A stretch of DNA of 64,000 nt from Corbicula japonica (lineage: Eukaryota > Mollusca > Bivalvia > Venerida > Cyrenidae). The stretch covers positions 186,001 through 250,000 of the forward strand of contig JAZAYU010000176.1 of assembly GCA_038501625.1 (NCBI GenBank), read 5' to 3'. Each line of letters starts with the position of its first letter. Position 1 is the first letter of the stretch. The position numbers were made by a program, and so were the translations under genes. This document shows, in pieces, positions 37,201 to 43,745 of this stretch. The notes under the pieces are model-generated. The model saw nothing but the letters and a program-made list of their open reading frames with translations, was not told where the DNA came from and did no database searches.

Positions 37201-39537
37201 TCAAATGCAAATACATACCGCATATTTTTTGGCAAGATCCCGAATCACATATTTGGAGGCTTCATGCGATACTTTGGTAGTTGATATATATGAGCCGTCC
37301 TTCTGTCGGAGAAGTGCGTACATACAGTTGTAGCACTTCGAGGTATCCATGTAGTGTAAGAACAAACACAGTACGGAGAACAGTACAGGACTATAGATAA
37401 TGTCCGGACAGGAATGTTCCAGAACACAAAGAATCTGCTTAGCACTTTGTATTCCTTCAGGGTTTAAATAGTAGCTGTTTAAATGATCTAGATCAACAAA
37501 TGCAGGTAGTCGAATTTCAACATGGGGATCATCTGCAAAATGTAAATAAAGTTATTTTTATTTTAGTATTAATGGTCATGTACAAATATCGGAAATATTC
37601 TTAAAAAATATTGTTATAAAGGTTTGAGTTTAAATTTATGCTTAATAAATCATTAATTTATATATAAGTTGTGTTGAAAAAAACAATGGGTCAAGTTTAC
37701 TTGAAATTTATGCAAATCAAATACATCAATTACGCATGGAATTCACAATTTCAATTTATATTGACTCTCAGACATTGTTCAATAGGTTATGTGAAAGGGC
37801 TATTTTCCTTAACAAACTGATGCTGATAGTTGGTGTCTTCAAATGGAAAAAAATTACCCCAACCAAAATCACTGTACCCCCAACAAAAATCATATTTCCC
37901 TTTTTAAATATACTATATAAACTATAAATCTAGATTTTTAGTCAAAAGTATGCATGATTTATGGACAAAACCCTTCAACAAATATTATAGGGATGAAAAT
38001 TAGCTTTTTTTTTTGGAAATTTCAAGTCAAAGGGTCAAATGGAACCCCTGTCAATAACATCTGTAGAGCAGATCTAGGTATTTGTTAATTATGAAGGCTG
38101 TTAAAGACATTTTCCATTTGAGTGGAGAGATGAGATGAGCATGAAAAAAGTTTTATAATCATGGGGCCTGGACAGCATACAGCCTTACAGGTTTGAACAA
38201 CAACAAATAATCTGCTGCCTACCTGGAGAGAACAAATCTCCTGCAAACTCAGAGAATATATCCTGATCGTCTGCTTTATGTAAATGATGACATAATGAAT
38301 ACCACAAAAATTGTCTAATGTCATGTCTGATCCCCCAGCCTGCATGTCGTAATGACATCTTCAACTGTTTGTACTGGTTCTTTTTCAGATATTGCAACAT
38401 AGTCTGATGGTCTAATTCAATACCATGTGAACGAATGTCATCTGCTTGTAAGATAGAAAACCTGTCAACAGACTCGGTTAAGCAATCACATCCATCATCC
38501 AAAGGTAGCTCAATTTCCATCGAAGATCGCTTCTTTTTGGCCCGAGTTACCTGTCTACTTTCATGATGAGTATCACTATCTGACAATGCAGTTTTAAGTT
38601 TGCCAGGGGTTGACTTGGTTATGTGTTCATCGTTAAAGTCATGTTTACCAACAGGGTTGGATTTTGATTTTCCCACTTCTTTTTTACTATTATTAACTTC
38701 ATGTTCACTGTGATCGCTATGGTCACTGTCAGCATGACCGATTTCAAAACTGACATGCAGTTTCTTACTTTCCATTTTAGGTTTAATGCCTTGATTTTTA
38801 TCAATCTCTTCATGTACAATTTCTACCTCAGAATCAGTCCTTTCTGCTTGTTTCATTTCCAACCCTGTATCTAGTGTATTACTTTCTATTTCCAGTTTAA
38901 CGTCGGCATGATTCTCTTCAAGTGTTACTTCATCATCTTCATGATCTGTTTTTCCAACTTCCAAAGTGTCATCTAGTTCCGTACACAGCACTATGTCTTC
39001 AGCCTCAGGTTTGGTCTCTAAAGAAGCATATTTAATCTCTTGCATGTTTTCTTCTTCTAAAGGCATTCTTTCTTCATTTTCTATCTCAATTAATTTATGA
39101 TCATTAGCACTGTCTTTCATTATTTCCACACCTATTTCTGTTTCATTATTTTTTATGTTTATATCATCATGTATTGCAGAATTTGTATTGGCATTTGTGT
39201 TTAATGTTCCGTCTGACATGCTGCTATCCAAAGCCTTTTCTTCTATATTTTCAAGGACTGTTTCATTTACTAATGCAGAAGTATTTCTGTTTTTGGATTG
39301 TGTCAAATGATTTGTTTCATTTTGACTGTCACAATCGGTTACTTCTACAATCATTACATTTTCACTTTTACACCTCACTTTATCACAAACATTATCACTA
39401 CACAATTCCTTGTCAGCTTCATTTGTAGAGACCTTGATACCAACAGTCGCACTATGGTTGTCTATTGGTTTTCCTTCTGCAGAATTCTTATTGAATTTTT
39501 TCTTAAGCTTTGAGTTTTTTGTTGAAAAACAGTTCAT
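7074..39537 (-). CDS. TBC1D24: TBC1D24 / Skywalker-like TBC-TLDc protein, 9 coding exons, 879 aa
   Basis: Join on the minus strand: 39537-38223, 37532-37219, 30374-30273, 29698-29608, 27086-26971, 24571-24374, 14227-14069, 9762-9554, 7209-7074. Every intron is GT-AG, phases agree, and the total is 2640 nt with a terminal TAG. Residues ~367-646 resemble the TBC domain of TBC1D24 (motifs WGIRHDIRQFLW, LPAFVDLDHLNSYYLNPEG, FEELPFPYLVRVMDCYL, EGVKVFYRVILAIL). Residues ~647-879 resemble its TLDc domain (IRGLTRKEI, LTWLPTRYAIC, IVIKTTLDEVFGAFCSTYW, YFGTGETFLF, SMFQAGDRSILTVGGG, RCDTFNNEPL). In the known family (human TBC1D24, fly Skywalker) the protein binds phosphoinositides, acts with Rab35/ARF6 and controls synaptic vesicle endosomal traffic; TLDc is linked to oxidative-stress resistance. 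The start is supported by an in-frame TAA six bases upstream of the ATG. Odd: ~365 acidic N-terminal residues absent from the ~560-aa vertebrate protein. Orthology is strong by remembered alignment; the exact ends of the N-terminal exon lack transcript support. Confidence 0.93.
7281..7486. mobile_element. TTAA-type MITE (family B), copy in intron 8
   Basis: Begins TTAACCCTTTCCTC at 7281 and ends GGGGTTAA. Starts ~70 bases above the exon 9 acceptor. Confidence 0.8.
7524..8470. mobile_element. interspersed element with five ~146-160-bp tandem monomers (intron 8)
   Basis: GTGACCTTGACCTTGGACCT recurs at about 7641, 7787, 7947, 8104 and 8250. The left end is AGAAATGTGTCCATAGGACAC; the right end is a GGCGGGGCCATAAAA tract. 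Same general design as 13390-13648 and the intron-2 array. Confidence 0.75.
8388..8418. repeat. (CA)n-like microsatellite
   Basis: ACACACACTGACACACTGAC tract at the right side of the 7524-8470 element. Confidence 0.85.
8784..8945. mobile_element. foldback MITE (family A), intron 8 copy with small internal duplication
   Basis: Ends are AAGGTTATAAAACTGAGCAT and its inverse. The segment CTGATTGGCTGAAATGGCGA is duplicated in the left arm. Confidence 0.88.
8993..9072. mobile_element. fragment of TTAA-type MITE (family B)
   Basis: Retains AGTCCAGATCAGCCAGCACA and a decayed second arm. Other fragments occur at 9795-9993, 30425-30525 and 37005-37063. Confidence 0.55.
9321..9440. mobile_element. foldback MITE (family A), intron 8 copy
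   Basis: GATCATTAAA ... TTTTATGATC with the shared CAAGCATCTGATTGGCTG arms. Confidence 0.85.
9554..9762 (-). CDS. TBC1D24: TBC1D24 coding exon 8 (TLDc core)
   Basis: Acceptor ATTTACAG, donor GGAGG|GTTTGT, a weak but usable GT. Encodes residues 766-834 plus two bases: VFGAFCSTYWRERKQKSKLL, SYFGTGETFLFTLAPEKHKY, EWVGLTQDNIPNTA, then SMFQAGDRSILTVGG. It aligns with human CGAYLSTDW through FFGTGECFVF and SMFMAGGSDCLIVGGG. The donor is set by phase: GG|A restores Gly835 with exon 9. Confidence 0.93.
9795..9993. mobile_element. degenerate TTAA-type MITE (family B), next to exon 8
   Basis: Contains GTGGATCTAAACTG, CTTGGCCAGAAATTATTAAG and GCAGGCTGATCTGGATC, the family modules in order. It starts ~30 bases above the exon 8 acceptor. 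Confidence 0.65.
10251..10383. mobile_element. foldback MITE (family A), intron 7 copy
   Basis: GATCCTAAACCTGAG ... CTCAGGTTTATGATC arms; GGGCCCAA precedes the left arm. Confidence 0.85.
10990..11436. repeat. minisatellite, ~35-36-bp unit, ~12 degenerate copies (intron 7)
   Basis: Unit core GCAGGACTGTAGCTATGGTA plus ACTAGCCTTGAGTTT. More diverged than the related array 0.9 kb to the right. Confidence 0.92.
11440..12335. other. intron 7 spacer between two related minisatellites
   Basis: Very AT-rich unique sequence; no exon or repeat recognised. 10385-10985 is similar. Confidence 0.5.
12339..13108. repeat. minisatellite, ~36-bp unit, ~21 copies (intron 7)
   Basis: The core GGATTGTAGCTATGGTGAAG is followed by TGGCCTAGTGTTTACA. 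The open frame at 12417-12923 (VAMVKWPSVYRI-type repeats) is a by-product of the 36-bp period. It shares its GTAGCTATGGT core with the array at 10990-11436. Confidence 0.95.
13390..13648. mobile_element. short interspersed element, single core
   Basis: Left end CTAGAATGTGTCCTTGGACA with a short palindrome, a core containing GGCCATAACTCTGG, and a right hairpin CCCACTTTGTGGGGGCATAA. The ends resemble those of 7524-8470, and the left end also resembles the copies at 30710, 33351 and 35036. Confidence 0.65.
13816..14017. mobile_element. TTAA-type MITE (family B), copy in intron 7
   Basis: TTAATCCTTTCCTCCATATA at the left, TATGGAGGAAAGGGTTAA at the right. It lies ~50 bases from the exon 7 donor. 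Confidence 0.85.
14069..14227 (-). CDS. TBC1D24: TBC1D24 coding exon 7 (TLDc domain)
   Basis: Acceptor GTGATTTCAG, donor GAG|GTCAGT. A phase 0-0 exon of 53 codons (residues 713-765): LYAILTWLPTRYAICTPELL, then YTSEEHGTSLVTLYERV, then PTIIVIKTTLDE. It aligns with human IWSWVPERFALCQPLLLF through PTLLLIKTTQKEV. Intron 6, between this exon and exon 6, is ~10.1 kb and the longest of the gene. Confidence 0.94.
14228..15098. other. intron 6, unique AT-rich sequence
   Basis: No exon. A piece near 14885 (GGGCCATAACTCTGTG) resembles the interspersed core of 13390-13648. 15379-16636 and 17110-17824 are also unique AT-rich intron. Confidence 0.5.
15099..15378. mobile_element. 280-bp MITE with ~37-bp perfect TIRs
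   Basis: ATAAGGCAATAGAAAATTAA ... continues to GATTCTCATCC at the left; the exact inverse ends at 15378. The interior is not repeated elsewhere in the window. Intron 6. Confidence 0.85.
16637..17109. mobile_element. two adjacent TTAA-type MITE copies (family B)
   Basis: Copy one is 16637-16856, copy two 16866-17109, same orientation, ~10 bases apart. Both begin TTAACCC; copy two ends GGAGGAAAGGGT. Confidence 0.85.
17825..19414. mobile_element. 1.59-kb TIR DNA element, non-autonomous
   Basis: The ends are ~29-bp inverted repeats (left TACCGTCATCGTTTGAATAT then AAGCCGCAC; the right end in inverse differs at about three positions) bounded by TA. Subterminal GCGGCTTATA motifs recur inside both ends. 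No transposase recognised. TA borders fit Tc1/mariner or pogo-type elements (inference). Confidence 0.75.
19845..19980. mobile_element. TTAA-type MITE (family B), truncated
   Basis: Left end TTAACCCTTTCCTCCATATA present; the right half is missing after the GGTCAGAAATAACC motif, where another interspersed repeat (~19985-20510) begins. Confidence 0.75.
20497..20509. repeat. poly-G tract
   Basis: Run of about 13 G at the right end of an interspersed repeat (~19985-20510) that ends CAGACGGACAGTGCC. The length is error-prone in assemblies. Confidence 0.8.
20874..21086. mobile_element. TTAA-type MITE (family B), complete
   Basis: TTAACCCTTTTCTCCATAGA to ATATGGAGGAAAGGGTTAA. Confidence 0.85.
21270..24078. 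other. intron 6, few recognisable features
   Basis: A repeat-like piece at 21272-21470 (ATTTTGCGGGGACGAATTTT and inverse GCGAAAATTAAA) and C-rich pieces at 21870-21945 and 22150-22215 that resemble each other. No exon supported. Confidence 0.45.
21720..21840. repeat. short direct repeat, intron 6
   Basis: CACACATGGAACATAT occurs twice ~60 bases apart with TATGCCATCA-type neighbours. Confidence 0.6.
24079..24312. mobile_element. TTAA-type MITE (family B), complete, next to exon 6
   Basis: TTAACCCTTTCCGTCATATA to ATGGAGGAAAGGGTTAA, ending ~60 bases below exon 6 on the donor side. Confidence 0.85.
24374..24571 (-). CDS. TBC1D24: TBC1D24 coding exon 6 (linker to TLDc)
   Basis: Acceptor TTGTTTCAG, donor ATG|GTAAGAG. 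A phase 0-0 exon of 66 codons (residues 647-712). It starts TGFQIRGLTRKEIKKLQ, aligned with human AFAIRLFSRKEIQLLQ, and ends SGPIVLQNLGSNMLTPDM, aligned with the segment before DIWSWVPERF. The middle (HEMYINSTKNISNYNEAKAG) is less conserved. An intact TTAA-MITE copy starts ~60 bases below the exon. Confidence 0.92.
26024..26276. mobile_element. TTAA-type MITE (family B), complete
   Basis: TGAACCCTTTCCTCCATAGA to ATCGAGGAAAGGGTTAA, with a four-part GATC-rich interior. Confidence 0.85.
26678..26894. mobile_element. foldback MITE (family A), intron 5, partly duplicated
   Basis: The left arm plus loop (ACTGAGATTGGAGACCAG, TGGTTGGCTGAAATGGCAAC) occurs twice in tandem before a single right arm ending TTTTATGATC. 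It lies ~75 bases from the exon 5 donor. Confidence 0.85.
26971..27086 (-). CDS. TBC1D24: TBC1D24 coding exon 5 (end of TBC domain and linker)
   Basis: Acceptor TATTGCAG, donor AAG|GTAAGT. Completes codon 608 (Val) and encodes residues 609-646: KKSLKDPSKRDTGTSNSVLI, then RQFCRELPVSVDKLLK. This aligns with human [28 protein letters not shown]. The true frame differs from the longest Met-started ORF over the same bases, which is a shadow. Confidence 0.92.
27758..28302. repeat. minisatellite, 21-bp unit, ~26 copies (intron 4)
   Basis: Unit GACCTGGGATGGTTAAGACAT with few variants (GGCTAAG, GATTAAG). The period is a multiple of three, so three long overlapping frames stay open over it; none is a gene. 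Low divergence suggests recent expansion. Confidence 0.97.
28415..28784. mobile_element. TTAA-type MITE (family B), internally duplicated
   Basis: Begins TTAACCCTTTACTCCC and ends CCATGGAGTAAA. The GATCAGAAATAACCT module and its neighbours occur twice, making it ~130 bp longer than other copies. Confidence 0.75.
29038..29171. mobile_element. foldback MITE (family A), intron 4 copy
   Basis: ATTATAAAACTAAATCTGGA ... AGTTTTATGATC; the arms are almost perfect. Confidence 0.88.
29608..29698 (-). CDS. TBC1D24: TBC1D24 coding exon 4 (TBC domain, lipid-pocket residues)
   Basis: Acceptor ATTACAG, donor AGTG|GTAAGT. Encodes residues 578-607 plus one base: VRVMDCYLNEGVKVFYRVIL, then AILSLFGKTS. This matches human [20 protein letters not shown]. 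Lys590 and Arg594 occupy the positions of human Lys238 and Arg242, reported to form the cationic phosphoinositide pocket with Arg40. Confidence 0.94.
30096..30229. mobile_element. foldback MITE (family A), intron 3 copy
   Basis: GATCATTAAACTAAGATTGG ... AAGTTTTATGATC. It lies between exons 4 and 3 in a 574-bp intron. Confidence 0.88.
30273..30374 (-). CDS. TBC1D24: TBC1D24 coding exon 3 (TBC domain)
   Basis: Acceptor ATATTTCAG, donor CTG|GTAAGT. A phase 0-0 exon of 34 codons (residues 544-577): YVHIVRNCGNIDQVFDSWIW, then a segment ending EELPFPYL. It corresponds to human [31 protein letters not shown]. It lies only ~45 bases below a foldback element (30096-30229). Confidence 0.93.
30739..33012 (+). 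mobile_element. Helentron/HINE- or pearl-like element, copy 1, with ~12 monomers of 159 bp
   Basis: The left end TGTGTCGCCTGC (30739-30750) is repeated in inverse at the right end (33001-33012), where CCTGCTATCGCAGG forms a terminal hairpin. A palindrome GTGTTCCGCGGAACAC lies just outside the left end. The core is a tandem array of 159-bp monomers, then a short GAC/GCC-rich microsatellite (near 32774-32800 and 32940-32965), then the right end. This order (left flank, tandem core, microsatellite, hairpin end) is known for molluscan pearl/DTC84-type elements and HINEs. Family assignment is inference. The core stays open in one frame (31044-32873) only because 159 is divisible by three. Confidence 0.7.
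33013..33379. repeat. spacer repeated between the HINE-like copies (with 34696-35063)
   Basis: Spacers 33013-33379 and 34696-35063 are nearly identical. Each holds a hairpin GGGGGCTATAGCCCCC, a tract CAGGGTCCGCTAAACTGGAT whose inverse occurs near 30630-30646, and the inner part of a foldback element also found at 58780-59180. Confidence 0.7.
33380..34695 (+). mobile_element. Helentron/HINE-like element, copy 2
   Basis: Same left end (33380-33391) and a right end with two changes (34684-34695). It carries fewer 159-bp monomers (about six) and the same microsatellite. With its left spacer it forms a 1.68-kb unit that repeats as copy 3; both copies share an in-frame TAG in the same early monomer. 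Confidence 0.7.
35064..36682 (+). mobile_element. Helentron/HINE-like element, copy 3, with an inverted monomer at its right end
   Basis: Left end at 35064-35075, right end GCAGGCGACACA at 36671-36682. The forward 159-bp monomers run to ~36465. Bases ~36484-36658 are one monomer in reverse orientation, set between the GCC-rich tract and the terminal hairpin. Confidence 0.7.
36690..36977. mobile_element. arm of a foldback element (same family as 58625-59475)
   Basis: Carries an exact TGACGTCA near 36703, the motif TTACCAGTGAAAG, and an inverted pair around CACTCGTG ending in CAGGTAAAAACATATATCCTC-like sequence. It matches the outer arm of the complete element at 58625-59475. Its inner arm sits in the spacers of the HINE-like array, suggesting that array and foldback element were inserted into one another. 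Confidence 0.6.
37219..37532 (-). CDS. TBC1D24: TBC1D24 coding exon 2 (TBC domain)
   Basis: Acceptor TTTTGCAG, donor GCG|GTATGT. It completes split codon 439 (G|AT, Asp) and encodes residues 440-543: VEIRLPAFVDLDHLNSYYL, then a helical stretch with CPDIIYSPVLFSVLCLFLHY, ending RDLAKKYA. This aligns with human LPLPEFVDNTQVPSYCLN through LVNKYC. The correct frame has no internal Met-started ORF of note. Confidence 0.93.
37533..38222. other. TBC1D24 intron 1, unique sequence
   Basis: Between the donor at 38222 and the acceptor at 37533. No repeat family of the window is present. Confidence 0.7.
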
Positions 39538-39554
39538 TATTTATCCATCACCTC
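38223..39554 (-). CDS. TBC1D24: TBC1D24 coding exon 1: acidic N-terminal extension plus start of TBC domain
   Basis: The acceptor is a long T-run followed by CAG at 39557-39555. Seventeen UTR bases precede the ATG at 39537, so at least one 5' UTR exon must lie at higher coordinates. The exon encodes residues 1-438 plus one base; the donor is CCAG|GTAGGC. Residues 1 to ~366 are rich in Glu, Asp, Asn and Lys with no recognised fold; they include a His/Asp/Ser run (HADSDHSDHSEHE) and a basic patch AKKKRSS near 333-339 that could be a localisation or phosphorylation site (inference). From ~367 onward (DIRSHGIELDH, LKMSLRHAGWGIRHDIRQ) it aligns with the start of the TBC1D24 domain. Arg408 in HDIRQ matches the position of human Arg40, part of the phosphoinositide pocket. 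Met380 and Met394 lie just inside this region and could start a short, vertebrate-length form. Confidence 0.9.
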
Positions 39555-39558
39555 CTGA
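39555..39558 (-). promoter_or_regulatory. splice acceptor upstream of the TBC1D24 start codon
   Basis: A T-run plus CAG lies 17 bases before the ATG, showing that the leader is spliced and that an untranslated first exon and promoter lie in the right part of the window or beyond. Confidence 0.75.
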
Positions 39559-39890
39559 AAAAAAAACAACAACAACATACAATATTTAATCATATATACA
39601 AATCAAAGACTATTTCTGGTGGAGGGAGATCACTGGGAAATTACCATATTCTGATATCTACACTCTTACAGGAAAAAAAAGATAAGAAGTTATTTTTGAT
39701 CAAGTTTAACCAGGGATTGGCTTAGGTTGTTAAAACAGGGAGAAGTTTTTCCAATTTTAGGGAGAAGTCAACAAGGATTTTCACTTTCTGTATGAAACAT
39801 ATAGGGAACATCTCTCTTGGCTGAGCAGAGGAAGAAGTTCAGGACGTTTGGGAGACTATTTCTCCCGTCACACTGGCAGCCATTCCCTGA

Positions 39891-40275
39891 TAACCCTTTC
39901 AGCGTGCTGATGTCTAACCAATTTATTGCATGGGAGACCAGTGTAGATCCAGATTAGTTTGAACATCAGTATCATTAGATCTAGATCATTCCCAGTCAAT
40001 TTTTTGGTAAGAAATAACACAATAAATAAAGTTGAGATCCTGATCAGGGTTGAAGGTTATAAAACTGAGTTTAGAAACCAGTCTCAAATCTCAAGCATCT
40101 GATTGGCTGAAATGGCGACCAGTTGCCATTTCAGCCAATCAGATGCTTGAGATTTGAGACTGGTTTCCATGCTCAGCTTTATAACCTTGGGCACTGATGG
40201 CACAGATGCGCTGGCTGAACTGGATCTACACTGTTCCCTAGGCCATACAGGTGTATTGTTTGGAAGAAAGGGTAA
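39891..40275. mobile_element. TTAA-type MITE (family B) split by a foldback element
   Basis: TAACCCTTTC at the left, GAAGAAAGGGTAAA at the right. A complete family A element (40053-40187) sits inside, after GATCCTGATCAGGG. Confidence 0.8.
40053..40187. mobile_element. foldback MITE (family A), nested in a family B copy
   Basis: AAGGTTATAAAACTGAGTTT ... CTTTATAACC; same subfamily as 8784-8945. Confidence 0.88.
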
Positions 40276-42265
40276 ATGATAACTTCCTTGGTTACATGTA
40301 TATTCCTGTTTGCATTGTGGTATGTGGTTTGTACAGAGTTGGAGAAAAATCTCACTTCTTATTGAACTCAAACTAGTGACCTCCAGGCCAGGGGTAAGTT
40401 GTTAAAATCTTTAGACCTCTTTCCACTAGTCTATTGCTCATAAAATACAGAGTAAAAGATTTGTTTGCTTCAAACCATACTTTTATCTAGAGACTATAAG
40501 CTGATAATTATGACAAGTTTTCCCACATTAAAGGTGACTATCATTTAGTACAGATCTAAACTTGTATTGAAATTGAGCTGGGCTCAAGGATAGTAGATAG
40601 GAATCTGCTTTGCCATGAACTGTCCAGGAACTGGCTAATCTTCTTGTAACTTTCCTAAATTTGCAATGTTTTCACAGTGCCACAGGCAGATCAGGTTAGA
40701 GGAAAGTGGACCTGCACGAGGAAGCTCCAAGCAAAAGCAAACACTGAAGTGGAATAAATTTCAGAAAATCAGAACTTAAAAATTAAAAGGCTACTGACTG
40801 TGTCAAGTGCTAGGGACACACTGGTAGGATGGATCAAGTGATATATCTGTTCCCAAGATCTGGGTCATTAGCTAGAACCAAGCAGCACACTCCCTCACTG
40901 CCCCACAAAATAATCTTAGATTATCATGGTTTGTTATTTTTTGTGGTGAAAAAAAGGATTTAATAAATCTTAATAATTTTTTACAGTGTCTTTCTGAAAT
41001 TATTCAAATTATAAACTAATGCTCCCATTGTTTACAATAGTTGTTTAGTTGAAGGGTACAATAAATTCCTGCATTATTCTTTTTAAGTATTTTAAATAAT
41101 AAGTTCATAATGTGTGATTGAATTTTGTTGGCTAATGCAAAATTGACAGAAAAACTTCTCACAGTCTCCATTGTAAAAGTGAAAAGTTTTCCACTTCATT
41201 AACATAGAAAAAAAGAAAAACATTTCTATGTTGAAATTCCTTTTAACAGGCTGGTAATTGTGCTTGATCAAGCTTATAAGCTACATGTAGATCAGGCTTA
41301 ATAATCTTGATCTAGCTTATATATTTCCACAGGTAGAGTTCAACTTCATTTAATAGGCAAAGTTGTTTAGGGATTAGGGATACCGTTCTAGCCTGTCAAC
41401 AGGGGAAAATTCACATGCATTTTTGGGAAAAATTTTAATCACTTAAGTATTATATTTTAGGGAAATACTGATGTTATTAATTAATTATTATTATTTAAAT
41501 ATTTATTAAACAATTTATTATATTTATAATATTATATCATGCAAACAGAACCTGTATTCTTCATACTATTGAAAAAGAGCATAATCCATGTACATTTGTA
41601 AGTTTACTATTAAAACAAACAACATTCTTGACTTCCAACATGTTATCCTAGGAAAAGCATAGCTTAGCCAGTTACCAATGGTTCTGTTTTAATAACATAT
41701 GTAAAGATAGTTTCTAGTGCCTCCAACTGCCAAAGAAGTACAAAATATAATTCCGTAGTAGACTTGTGCAATCTACATGTATGTCAAATGTTAGTTGTCG
41801 ATCTGTCGTGGCAGATAACATGGTATTTTATATATTAAATTTTCAATTCATTTTCAGTTATGCCTAGCAATTGTCAATATCATTTCATCAACTTTTAATT
41901 TCTTTTCTACCAAGGCTAGAAAAATATTATTAACAGTCACAAGTCCAGGACTAGTCATCTTACCAAAAATAACTTGTCCTGAAAACAGGATAACCTGTCC
42001 TGAAATGTGGTTCACTTGTTTTCACGCTCAACATTCTGACAGCTGGTATATGTTTGTGATTGAGTAATTATATATCTTGTACTTAAATTTATTGTACATC
42101 ATTAAATTTGCTTGTGTTTTATCTCATTTATTATTTATTACACTGAATTATGTTTTGCTAGTGATTTGCTGAACCTCTGCACCAACACCACTAATATAAA
42201 TCATATATCTCTGTGTGATATTGTAGGTGTGTTTCAAACCAATTTACAAAAATATTAAAACAAGA
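40276..42265. other. upstream region, no gene seen
   Basis: AT-rich; no exon, no family A or B element. Should be 5' intron or intergenic DNA of TBC1D24. Confidence 0.5.
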
Positions 42266-42788
42266 CAGAGGTGTAGAATTCCAATTCAACCGCTCGCCAT
42301 GGCGAGTAAATGATCCATTGGGTCGAGTGAAGTGGCTGAAACACTCGACCAACTGGGCGAGTAAATTTTTCAGCAATGCACATGTGTTTTCTACCAAAAA
42401 TGAAATATTTTCACTTTGTTTATAAAATACTATTTGACTTCCGGTATTTTGGTCTATTTCCGGTAATTCCGAATGTTTCTGATGTAAAGGTAACAGCAGC
42501 GATTTATTTTTATCCTCACTGGGTTTCCCAAATCAGAACGAGGCTGCAAGTCAAAACGTTGAAACAAATGAAGAGAACGTTTTTTTACACAAGGTAGGGG
42601 TGATGATGAAAAGCAAGAGAGCATGGAGACAGTAAGAAAGAGATAGAACAAATAGAAAACGAAAATTGCAACAGAAAGAGTATTTTAATTAAAATGTAAG
42701 GGAGAGTGTACTTTCTGTAAGGGCGAGCGCACTTACTCATTCACTCGACCTGCAGGGCAAGTGTGTCCAAAAAAATTCTACACCTCTG
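42266..42788. mobile_element. 523-bp TIR element
   Basis: CAGAGGTGTAGAATT at 42266-42280 and its exact inverse at 42774-42788. Subterminal TCGAGTGA / TCACTCGA and GGCGAGTAAA motifs. Short frames inside are not recognised. Confidence 0.7.
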
Positions 42789-42959
42789 CAAGAATAATTG
42801 AGGAAAAAACATATCCTAAATTATAGCTGTCCAAAAATGCATAAACTTTCAATGGTAGAGATTTCCGAACAATTTGAATTGTACATGTTGAAAATGAAAT
42901 TTTAGCAGTTTTAAGACTTCAACTTCTAAATCCAACTCACAAGACAAAAGAAACAATGG

Positions 42960-43745
42960 CGAAAACAAGAGCTGTCACTGGAAATTGACATATGCCCCCA
43001 AAACGCAGCTTTGAAATCAAATTGGTATACATATGGTTAAAAAAATATGCCTGTGGAAAAGATGAAGCATACTGCATAATTATAATGAGGAAGATGTAAA
43101 GAACAATTTGTTTAAAGTCAGTAAGTAAATATCTCGAGTAATAAACATGTAATAGTACAAAAATTACAATTTTTAAGGAAAATTCTAAGATTAAAGGGGA
43201 TATTATCCTTTAAATATGAGAATTAATGGACCTTACCACATATGATGTGGTTGATGATAAGAAAGAATTTGAGTGATGATAAGGAACACATATTTGAAGT
43301 TCGATATAAATCCCTCACTAAATATAGAAGTTAAGCAAACCAAATGAGTCTGGGCGCATAACTCTGCTAAAAGTAATTAAAGTGGAAAATCCTGAAGATA
43401 TGCACTAGTAGACTTATTGGCAAACATTACTGTGAAATTTTAATGAAACCCTGCAAAGGGTTTATTAGATGGAATGTGGAGAATGTTTTAATAAAGAAGT
43501 TATAGTAAAGTAAAAATTACTAAGGGCCCATAATGTGGCCAAAAATAATCCAATGAGAAAATCCTGATATTATGCAAAACTAGGCTAGAAGACAAGCATT
43601 TCTGTGAAATTTAAATGAAATGTCACAAGAGGTTTTCAAGATGAAGTGTGTACAAGGTTTTTATATAGAAGTTATATAAATAGTAAAAAATAACTAAAGG
43701 CCCATATATCAGCCAAAAATATTCCAAGCAGAACCTCCTGATGCT
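42960..43745. repeat. interspersed repeat with internal repetition
   Basis: Left end ACAAGAGCTGTCACTGGAAA; modules of the type GGGCCCATAATGTGGCCAAA, AATAATCCAATGAGAAAATC recur three times at ~190-bp spacing. Related to ~19985-20510. Confidence 0.6.
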
